Below are positions 1 through 8,170 of a stretch of DNA of 21,727 nt, one piece after another. The stretch is taken from the NCBI GenBank assembly GCA_009801015.1, contig VHZZ01001617.1:56823-78549 (forward strand), in the 5' to 3' direction. The stretch is from Silene noctiflora (lineage: Eukaryota; Streptophyta; Magnoliopsida; Caryophyllales; Caryophyllaceae). Numbering within the stretch: the stretch's first letter is position 1; each line of letters starts with the position of its first letter. The notes below the pieces were generated by a model that was not told the origin of the DNA, did no database searches, and saw nothing but the letters and a program-made list of their open reading frames with translations. A program made the position numbers and the translations under genes.

Positions 1-281
1 TACTATATACAGTATATCATATGATCCTGAAAATATATTCCATTAATCCNACAGTGAATTACAAATCCTGAAATAATGGGTGTTTTTTAGTCTGANAAGA
101 CTTGTTTCGACTCAGTTGAGATTTGACAAATATCTTTCATTAATCCTACAGCGAAGAGCTATGTACCTCTTGAACGCAATATATTGAGCAGGTTAAAACC
201 AAACTAGAAACAAGTTACATGAATGCAAGAAAAAACAGCAAACATAAACTGAAATAAACCCAAGAAAGATGAAGATTTTAC

Positions 282-945
282 CAACTAAAACACGGATATC
301 GAGTTGATCAGTCCATCTCTGAATGCCAAGATATACAGTAGCCTCATCTTTGACATCAGCCAATTCCCGAGACAGTTCAAGAAAACTTAACCTCTTCCCG
401 TTCAAGGGCTCGGTGCATCGAAACCTATCTGGGTTCAAGCGTAGATGTCCAAGAACATTGTTGCTCAAATTGAGAACCGTGATATTGAAACTATTATCAT
501 CAATATCGATCCTCCCTGACCCATAGCAACTGACTTCAGGATTACTCAGAGCTTCGATGGCAAACTTCAGATACTTAGCAGATTTCTGATGGCAAACAAA
601 AGTCCAGGGTGGTTGATTCAATTGTGAAGGTTCCACAATGTCAAGCATGTTTTCTTGGGAGGCTGTAACGTCGTCTTCTAACATTCTTATTAGAGTTCTT
701 ATATTAACAGACGAGTTATCTTTGTCAGACGATTCAGACGGAATATCATCTGTGCTTTCTTCTTGGGGAGGTACAGATGCAATTTCTTCTAACTTTCTAA
801 TTATAGTTCTTAGACTTAAAAGCGGGTATTCAGGAGACGACATAGACGTGTTTACTGAAGTCAGAATATCTTCTTGAGTGGTAGAGAAGTCTTTCGAGGA
901 GTCAGAATCATTGGCAGAAGCCGAGCTTTTCTCAGAATCAGACAT
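282..945 (-). CDS. First coding exon of an unrecognised gene with a possible PCNA-like (sliding-clamp) domain; 3' part unresolved
   Basis: The only ATG in this open frame is at 945 (context gtcaccATG); the frame's upstream extension has no ATG. Residues 1-40 are rich in Ser, Asp and Glu. Residues 45-53 (LRTIIRKLE) recur at 82-90 (IRTLIRMLE), a 37-residue tandem duplication. Residues 114-221 resemble the first half of PCNA by eye: an HQKSAKYLKFAIEAL helix where PCNA has VQGSLLKKVL, then a strand region ending FRC where PCNA has YRC, then a LELSREL helix where PCNA has the NMSKML helix, then TVYLGI and LDIRVL strands. This fold call is inference. A splice donor (GTTG|GTAAAATC) lies at 281/280, so the gene should continue to the left. 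Several acceptors exist there, such as ttgtttctag near 205, which would stop three residues later. I cannot choose between them. Readthrough without splicing would end at 193. It could instead be an unrelated lineage-specific protein. Confidence 0.6.
653..873 (-). repeat. Imperfect 111-bp in-frame tandem duplication inside the PCNA-like exon
   Basis: On the plus strand the segment around 674-706 (tcttctaacattcttattag and on) recurs 111 bases later around 785-817 (tcttctaactttctaattat and on), each preceded by a tcttgggag-like stretch. The spacing is a multiple of three, so it appears in the protein as two 37-residue units. Divergence is clear, so the duplication is not recent. Confidence 0.7.
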
Positions 946-1117
946 GGTGACTGATTGTGTGATGTGTTTTCTTGTTAGTTGTAGGAATTCGAGACGATGG
1001 AAAGAAAACAAAATGGAAGTAGAGAGAATTACAAGGGGTTGGTTGTTGTGATTTTGTAAAAATTTGAGAGAAATGAAAAATTGTAATTATGGTATGACGG
1101 GTAAAAAAGGGGTAGTT

Positions 1118-1125
1118 TATTTATA
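1118..1125 (-). promoter_or_regulatory. TATA box candidate for the PCNA-like gene
   Basis: The minus strand reads TATAAATA here, about 173 bases upstream of the ATG at 945. A start site some 30 bases downstream would give a 5' UTR of roughly 140 bases without any other ATG in the coding frame. Position and sequence fit; nothing else proves it. Confidence 0.45.
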
Positions 1126-2279
1126 ATATGCTCACACATACAGTTATGCACTATTGGCGGGAAAAGTAGTTGGCTAATCAGTTACAAGTTAGTTAAAGGT
1201 TTTGTGGAGTTGTTAGTTTGTTACTGTGATCACCAGTGGAGTGGTAATTGGCCAGAGACTGAGAAGACGAAGACCATTGGGCATATCACATCGACTTATA
1301 TCACCCTTCTTATTCCGTATTTTTGTATTTTTTTTACGATTCATACATTATCACTACGGGTTAAGACCTCATCGTACCCCGAATCCGTTTGAGAACTCTT
1401 AATTTTTTTTCTACTCGGTCAACTTTAGGTTCTTTACCTTATTTATTTCACTTAGGTCAACTTAGATTCTACCTTGTTATTTTAGGAAATTAATAATGAA
1501 TTCTAATTAATTTTCTTATCAGTTGGCATGTACGATGAGATGGTACAACAATAAAAGATTTCAAATTCAATAGTCAATACTTCCATTTGCTTTCACCCTC
1601 TTAATTTCATACAGAAAACAAAAATACAACAAGTTTTCCTCAAGTTGGAAAAAGGTTAATTTTATCACTTTTACTCGCAATAATAAAGGGAATAGTAATA
1701 TTTTCTCCATTCCAATGAATTCTACACATTGACATAACTTGAGTGTTTTTTTCTACGTTACTCCGACGACAACTACGGTCGTGTTGCTTGTGCGACTCTT
1801 CGACACCGACACAACACTTCGACATTTCACTATAGACCAGAAAATTGAAAAAATTTCACAAATAGCCGTATCCAACACTCAATACGTGTCAGACACGACG
1901 CCCATGTAATACAGGTTGTTTCCATGCACTAATGTTTTGGAGTTACGGGAAAAATTAAGAAACAATGAAACATGAACATTTCGTGAATTAAATTTAAATG
2001 ATACGAGTACTACATTTAAGAGTTCACAGCAAGACATGAAGCAACATCAAAAGGTCAACAAAGAGCTTTTATATAATAGAACATCATATTCGTTAGGCGG
2101 AGTTCAGTCGGAATGAGGACATGGGACTAACAATCTAGCTAATAATAGTAATGTCGAAAGCACGCTTTCATAAACCATAGCCAACTGAAGAATAATAAAT
2201 CAATATCAACCAAGCCCACCACGTACAGCAATTGTTGTAGTGGCGAACCACTCCAGTAAAATAACAAATACTACTGTTT
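1126..2279. other. Intergenic stretch and probable 3' UTR of the PPPDE gene
   Basis: This is AT-rich DNA between the divergently read ends of the first two minus-strand genes. The right few hundred bases probably form the 3' UTR of the PPPDE peptidase gene, whose stop is at 2280-2282, but I see no clear polyadenylation signal. Short open frames at 1204-1392 and 1640-1825 show no family resemblance. No recognisable repeat was seen. Confidence 0.4.
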
Positions 2280-4221
2280 TTATGAAGCAGCATTCAAGTG
2301 TCCATATCTCTCCATTACTCGACGAGTGGCAAGAGCTGCAGCTTCACTTGCCCTGAGTGTTCCTGAGGCCATGATAGTAGCAAATTCGTTAGCTATCTCC
2401 TCTTGCACTTTGTTTCTGGCGTTCCCCAGAGGGTCTTGAGTGCTAGCAGGAGGCACGTCCTTGCCCGAGGTCTTACTTGTATCCTCAGTTTTGGATGATT
2501 GTTCCTCGGATCCTGCATTTTTCTTGGATTCTTCTGAAGATTTGTTCTGGCTGTTATTAATGTTTGTTACCGGCTGCACAACCTGACCTACTGGTGATGG
2601 TCGAAACTGTGGTGCCTGTGGAACCGCACCTGCTCTCAGAGTTGACTCCAGTTGCTGGATCATAGGTACTGTGGGAAATCAACATAGGTGGAAGGTGGCA
2701 TTAGCCATTACATACTCAAGCAAGCTGATGGAGATATATCAGACAAATGCACAATTTTATTTTCACAAAAAACGGAACTTACACATCAAAGGACCCATTG
2801 GGCTGCTCATCACTTCGTTAGGGAGCTGAAGGATATAGTCGGGGATAGATGTGTCGACTAGAAATTGGGCAACCTCATTGCTGAAGTTGTTGCAGTTATG
2901 AGTAAGCAAACTGTAAGTCTCAGCTGTATATCGAGGACTGATCTCCTCGAGATAACTCTCAAAGACATCCTGAGGTATGTGCGTGACCCCCAGTTCCACA
3001 ACTTTCATTGGAGTCCCATATGGAGTAGATGCAGCAGCGCAATGCTGTATGCCTCCACCAAAATAGTACTCATTGCCGTAGACTACAACCCCTGTGTGCC
3101 TGCAAGAAAAGGAGGGCTGCTTTCAGGTCAAGTAAGATAAATCCATTGTACTACAACATATCAAGGCCCGGCAAATATTATCCTGCCATGAAAATGCGGC
3201 ACAAATGCAAGATGAAAGTTATTTGGGTCCAGTTTAAATTGAGATAATCAAGACACATACCAAAAAATTGTAACCCATTTATCTAGATCAGTAGTAAATG
3301 TGCTGATCTTATTATCTACATAGCCCAAGTAAAAACAGCATTTCCCTTTCACATGTACTACAATGTATTCCTACAAGTATATCTCCCTTCAATCATTGCA
3401 CAATGATAATTCAATAACCCCAAAGGCCCAAACAAGTACTACATGCATCTTTAATAATACAATACCACGTAGACATGACGTCCCAATCACTACCACAATT
3501 TCAATTTACAACATAGCACTCGCTAGTACTAGACTCAGGTAGTAACTATAACTAGTAAAGTGGCAAGGCAGCAAAATCAAACCTGGACAGCACACAGTTG
3601 AGATGCTGAAACGGTTTACAGAACATATTCAACTATCTGTAGGGTTTCAGGCTTTCAGGACATGTAGTTACTATACATGCATCATTGCAAAAGTCAAACC
3701 TCGAAATAAAGAATTCTTTGAGCTGCTAACAATATTAAATCTAGCACTGAAGCAAAACAATTAACAATGTGGCTGTAATTGCAAAACAAAAAAAAGAATA
3801 GAAAATCAGAAATCTAAAAAATAATTTAATCACACTGTCTACAAATTGAAGGCTAAAGGAAATGCGTCAACACAAAAAAAATTACAGAGTAAGCCTCAAG
3901 TTCAGAAGTAATGTGATCTTAGACAAGCATGGTTGGATCATCTCACACAATGCTTCAAAGGAAAATTAAACAGAAAGAGTGCAACATGTAACCTTAAAAC
4001 TGAAACAAAGCATTCAGCAGATCACCTACCATATTGCTTCTATAGCTTTCCCAAGAAACGTGGTAGAAAGCTGGCGAGCAAGTCCCTGACTCAAGTCGTA
4101 GACATTCAAAGTCACTCTGTGACCCTCCTGTACACAATGTCAAGAAACACGATTTTAGATGTTATTACCGTTGATGGCAGCAAAGAAATCAGGTGACCCA
4201 GTAAATGCTTACCTCTTCCAT
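2280..4221 (-). CDS. PPPDE/DeSI-type thiol peptidase, 270 aa, four coding exons
   Basis: Coding exons on the minus strand are 4221-4213, 4127-4030, 3099-2783 and 2668-2280. They total 813 bases (270 codons plus TAA) with every junction GT-AG and in phase. The product starts MEEEGHRVTLNVYDLSQGLA and ends VMERYGHLNAAS. The PPPDE fold spans about residues 7-120. The catalytic pair is visible as His37 in the motif WHTGVVVYG and Cys105 in LLTHNCNNFSNEV, as in animal DeSI-1, which removes SUMO from substrates. The GGGIQ loop and LPNEVMSSPMG segment are also typical. The low-complexity linker (about 165-225) and the tail NKVQEEIANEFATIMASGTL match the longer plant members such as Arabidopsis At3g07090. 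Activity as a deSUMOylase or deubiquitinase in the plant is inferred from family. The tiny first coding exon (9 bases) is chosen because it supplies the only in-phase ATG followed by a consensus donor (GAG|GTAAGC). Confidence 0.93.
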
Positions 4222-4268
4222 CTTCAAAGAAGTTTCTTCACGAAGTTTTATATCAAATGTGAACAGGC
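4213..4268 (-). other. Start-codon exon of the PPPDE gene (5' UTR plus 9 coding bases)
   Basis: A pyrimidine-rich acceptor (tttctgttttaag) at 4270-4269 precedes 47 untranslated bases, then ATGGAAGAG and the donor GTAAGC. Only Met-Glu-Glu is encoded here. The acceptor matches a plausible donor at 6031, so this exon probably follows a long 5'-UTR intron. Confidence 0.55.
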
Positions 4269-5596
4269 CTTAAAACAGAAATGAAAGTGTTAATTGTTAA
4301 AACAACTCATAATATTTCACATAAGGTTAGAAATTTAAAATGAATTCAACATACTAATGACAGGATTGAACTTAAGAAGCAAAATTCAAGTACTCATACA
4401 TCAAGGCAATGTATAGGTTTATTGATGCTGATCTGTATGATACCATTAGGTAGCTACGTTCAAGGAACGAACAAAATGGTGCATCAATGGTTGACACCGT
4501 TAAATAGCTACAATCCAGCCTTATGGTCGATTACTATACCCCAGAGAGAGAGAGAGTACAAACTACAAAAGTAAGAAAAGCGGGCCAAGTACTATGGAAG
4601 GTCCTCACCGTACCACAACTCACTAATATCAGAAATCAGGCAAAGGCAAAATGAAGTAATTAAAACCTTAGGTTCATCCATTAGAAATCAAACTAGCCAT
4701 ATTCATTAATGATGCAGCCTCTGAAAGCAGCTTAAAACTCCAACAATGGCTCCAACATTGGACTGGCAAGAGGGTTTTACCTCTTTTGCATTGACCATCT
4801 GCCAAATTCAATAACTAGAGACCCATTTCTGCACTATTATGATCCCAACCCAACCAAGTACGGAATACTTATGATAGTATACCAACTTAATAGCCAATAA
4901 TCCGCGGTGGCAACCAAAATTAGTCCATACACCAGATCTCTCAAGGCAATAATTAAACTAATCCTTCTTAAAGAATACCTTTGATACACACCAATCCCTA
5001 ACGTCAATGAAATTAAAATGCAAGAAACTTCAAAACACCACAATCATCCTTTGCAAATGGCAAATTGTTGAAATACAGATTATTTCATCCAAAATAGCAC
5101 GAAAGACTCTCAATCAACTGTCACATGTCAAAACATTAACTTGCCTATGATGCCATATTGCCATACTCCACAACATGAATGAAGAACAATTCTTTTGTGA
5201 TAAGAAAGCCTACAACACAAGATGGATCTAAAAGATGAACCTTCTGCACCACGCTTACACTGACAACATAACTTCCCTCAATGACACAACCCAGAGTCGG
5301 CAAAAACCAGCTGCCAGCAACCTAAAGGTGTCCTTAAGTTACCGGCAAAAAAACACATGAATTCTAATTCATGGGATACAGAAAAATGGGAGACAGTTTG
5401 GCTGATTTAAAAAATTCCAATTCCTCCAAAACAAAAGAGCGGATTATTCATGGAATTCCGATTCCTATATACAACCACACAAATTTCGGCAATCTATATA
5501 CTCCTAAGTCCTAACACATTAAAAATGTAGCGTTTTCTAAGTGCTCATTTGTTTCATGGTACAACATTACCCTAATGCCTCAAGGGTTGCTCTAAT

Positions 5597-5757
5597 TGAC
5601 GGGGTAAGGGAAGGTGAGATGTCTGCAACTAATAATACAAAGAGTAAACTTCCTGAATACCCCAGTGACTGGCGGGTTCCTGTATATGACGGAATACGGG
5701 AGGGTCGGATGTACGCAATTAACTAACAATAGAGAGAGACAATTTCCGAATGACCCA
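5597..5757. repeat. Two diverged tandem units of about 70 bases
   Basis: The unit starting near 5597 (ttgacggggtaagggaaggt) and the unit starting near 5687 (atgacggaatacgggagggt) share order along their length: a gacgg start, a gatgt-ctgcaa / gatgt-acgcaa block, a run of aat or agagag, then cttcctgaatacccc / atttccgaatgaccc. They are clearly related but diverged. I do not recognise the family. Similar sense and spacing could come from a tandem duplication or two copies of one dispersed repeat. Confidence 0.5.
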
Positions 5758-5887
5758 AACTGAAAATTCCATAATTTCACAACCAAATCCCACATAAACA
5801 ATCGGATGTATAAAGCCTGACCCTGAAATCCATTGATCCATTAACCATCGAACATGATCCACAAATTGTAGAAAGAATAAATTCAAA

Positions 5888-5908
5888 AATAATAATAATA
5901 ATAATAAT
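5888..5908. repeat. (AAT)7 microsatellite
   Basis: Seven perfect AAT units, followed by two AAC units, inside the presumed 5'-UTR intron of the PPPDE gene. Confidence 0.9.
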
Positions 5909-6031
5909 AACAACAGCAGATCAATGCGTCTTCTAAAATACAGTACGTCGTATATATAAATTAAACTGGGATCAGAAACAAATCCTAATTCCAAAACATT
6001 GGGAAATTGCGAGGAGAGAAAGAGAAGCTTA

Positions 6032-6105
6032 CCGGCGAAATGAGGGTAATTGAGCAAGTGCGTCTAAATAAACAAGGTGTTTTATGATTTATAATTTATG
6101 ATTGG
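6032..6105 (-). promoter_or_regulatory. Core promoter and first non-coding exon of the PPPDE gene
   Basis: Minus strand, in order: CCAAT at 6105-6101, TATAAAT at 6093-6087, then about 55 bases to the donor GCCG|GTAAGC at 6031. A start site near 6055-6060 would make a very short first exon. CCAAT, TATA and donor lie in the right order and strand. No transcript evidence is available. Confidence 0.4.
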
Positions 6106-6163
6106 CTCTTTTTAAAGAAAATTAAAAATTAATTAATGGAGTTCAATTCAACGGGTGATTAAA

Positions 6164-6354
6164 TTAATTAGGAAAACGATAAATACAACCTTAAGAAACT
6201 AAAAAAGGAAACAAAAACTTAATATATGCATTAATTGCATCGATGGAAGTGTAATTTGGTTCTTAATTCCAAAGTTAATACCAAATTTGGAAAGTATTTA
6301 ATGCTTAAATACAACCCTAACCCTAAGGGCTGTATTTATCATTACCCAATTAAT
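6164..6354. mobile_element. MITE-like element with about 26-bp imperfect terminal inverted repeats
   Basis: The left end ttaattaggaaaacgataaa (6164 on, continuing tacaacc) pairs with the reverse complement of the right end at 6329-6354, ttaattgggtaatgataaat (continuing acagcc). The element is about 190 bases with an AT-rich, non-coding interior. Just inside the right end lies a second small palindrome around 6307-6337 (aatacaaccctaa and ggctgtatt arms) that contains two adjacent CCCTAA units, telo-box-like. The target duplication is obscured by the TTAATTA-rich surroundings, so no superfamily is given. It sits about 60 bases upstream of the PPPDE promoter elements. Confidence 0.5.
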
Positions 6355-6529
6355 TAAGTCTTTGCGTTTGAATAATCAAGTTTTGGTCTTTGGTTTTTTT
6401 GTTTCCCAACTTCCATGATGTTCTAGAATTCTCTCTACACCACTCAAATGTTGACACGTGTCATGTTAAACTCATGTACGTTGACCAGATAATCAAAGTT
6501 ACTCCGTAATAGCTAACGTCGGACTAAGG

Positions 6530-6905
6530 CATTGTAGAGGTGGCTACCGGCTCGAGGCAGCCTAGCCCGACTCACCCATGCTGGCGGGCACTTTTTTAGT
6601 GGCTCACCCGGCACCGGTATAACATACGGCAGACCGCCACTGATATAGGCTAACCCACACTAACCCGTACGGCCCGATAAAAAAAAAAAAAAAATTAAAA
6701 ATGACATATTCGATTGGGCTAAGGCCGAGCCTAAGGCAGCAAGGTCGCTCCTCTCCCTCCCCCGCACCCCCTACGACGAGCGATTAAGACTCGCTCAGAA
6801 GCGTTCGGGCCAGCACGAAGCCGCCCTATGCCTAGGTGGCTAGGTCTAGGGTCATGTGCCTCGCTCTCTGCGTCAAAATAGAACTTTGTAATCATGTACC
6901 TTAGA
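6530..6905. mobile_element. Decayed GC-rich transposon fragment (hAT-like flavour)
   Basis: Starting with gtagaggtggctaccggctc at 6535, base composition turns strongly GC-rich compared with its surroundings. It carries repeated words such as cggcaccgg, gcccgactcaccc and gggccagcac, and a 16-A run at 6679-6694. Arrays of gccgg/cacg words below a tagaggtgg end are common in subterminal regions of plant hAT elements. No matching right terminus or target duplication was found, and no transposase reading is visible. Confidence 0.3.
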
Positions 6906-7420
6906 TTATCACGCATAACAATAGTATCTAGGTTAAATAACGACGTAATGCACTAAATACGAGTTTTATCATGTGTGGTAAGCTTTTATAAAACTCATAT
7001 TTCCATGAGTTGGTCTTTTTCTATATAAAATAGTTTTACACTTTTTTAATGTTTTCTTTTACCTGTAGAAAAAAGACAAATTTGATGATAATGAGATTTG
7101 AAATTTTGAATCTAATCATGACAGCTATGAGTACCACCTCTCATAACCTTATAAATTGAGAGCACTTGAGAGTCGAACTATTACCACTACACAAATACAT
7201 TTGTCATAAAACCATTCATTAAAAACATATTTCGTATATATTTACTGAAGCCTACTAGTCCAATAGTTAAGAAAATAAGTTATATACAAAGACGTTAAGC
7301 ATGTAAAATATAATACTTTGTACTCATATAATTAATAACATAATGTCTATTTGTCTTGTCCAAAAATCTGCAAGCAACGGTGTTATGAAAAAATGGGATA
7401 TAGCCTATAGTATGCCTGGT
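6906..7420. other. AT-rich intergenic DNA
   Basis: This AT-rich stretch separates the two GC-rich islands. I see no gene, no clear inverted ends and no tandem repeat in it. It may be host DNA or the interior of one larger decayed element whose ends are the two islands. Confidence 0.4.
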
Positions 7421-7424
7421 CAAA

Positions 7425-8010
7425 CATGCGAGCGAGATCAGGCCGGGTTGATCTGGGAGCGAGTCGTGTTTGACTAAGGGGATCTAGAATGGGTCTGGGC
7501 GGGGCCTGGTCGAAGCGGACCCAAAAATGGCCCGAGATGGGTCGAGGGAAGGCTGAAGGCGGATCTAGGTCAAAGACAGGTGAGCAAGTCGGGTGAGTTT
7601 TGCTCGACCCAAGCCTCCTCTAGTTTTTGACGGGGCAAACGAGGTAAAAAACGAACCGAGGGGCTGGTGGGGGAGGGTAGAAAATGACCTGAGGAACGGG
7701 TCGAGTTCCGGAGCCCCGGGTCGACGTAGAACAAGTAATCGGGTGGGTCGACCCGTCGTGCTCGTGCTCGATCCAACTCACCACCTCCCTGTCGTGGCCT
7801 GGCCAACGTCGTGCTTGGGGTGTTTTTTAATGTTTTTTATTTATTTATTCCTAATTCATCGTGCCTGGCTCATTGTGCTCGTGCCAAAACACTACTTCGT
7901 TCGTCGTGGCCCATCCTAAGACCCGCCGTGCTGTGCCTGAGCCGTGTCATGCCCGAGTTGACCCAGCGTGGTTTGGTTGCTCTAGGTCGACCCGAATGTT
8001 TGACGTAGGT
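7425..8010. mobile_element. Second GC-rich decayed transposon island, immediately upstream of the BSD gene
   Basis: The region is dense in gggtcgacccg, cgtgctcgtgctc, gtcgtggcc and gggtcgag words, far richer in GC than anything else in the window. Open frames across it (7593-7919 plus, 7570-7806 minus) are by-products of few stop codons in GC-rich DNA and match no family by eye. The words resemble degenerate subterminal arrays of plant DNA transposons, but the superfamily is not proven. It ends about 160 bases before the BSD start codon, so it may supply promoter or leader sequence. Confidence 0.35.
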
Positions 8011-8170
8011 CCTATAGGGGTGAAAGCGAGCTTAAATTATTTGGGTAAACTGGTCACACTTCTATCGGCCAAAATAATCACATCAAGTTGAAGTAAAGAT
8101 TTCTGCAAATTGAAAGTTGAAGTCTTAGGGAACTTCTCCCGATCGAAACGGAGGAGAAAGTGAGTTGGCT

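Larger units (their letters stand above)
4269..6031 (-). other. Probable 1.76-kb 5'-UTR intron of the PPPDE gene
   Basis: The minus-strand donor CGCCG|GTAAGC at 6031-6030 and acceptor at 4270-4269 define this intron. It has no believable coding frame. It holds a GA microsatellite near 4543-4556, a pair of related 70-base repeats at 5597-5756 and an (AAT)7 microsatellite at 5888-5908. Leader introns of this type often raise expression in plants; that role is not shown here. The mapping rests on splice-site quality alone. Confidence 0.45.

Noticed and set aside
323-877. Plus-strand frames of 67 and 79 residues
   Set aside because: Shadows of the minus-strand PCNA-like exon.
2865-3247. Plus-strand frames of 91 and 72 residues
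   Set aside because: Shadows of the PPPDE peptidase exon on the opposite strand.
7593-7919. Open frames of up to 108 residues in the GC-rich island on both strands
   Set aside because: They overlap on opposite strands, have no recognisable motif and arise where GC-rich DNA lacks stop codons; the DNA looks like decayed transposon.
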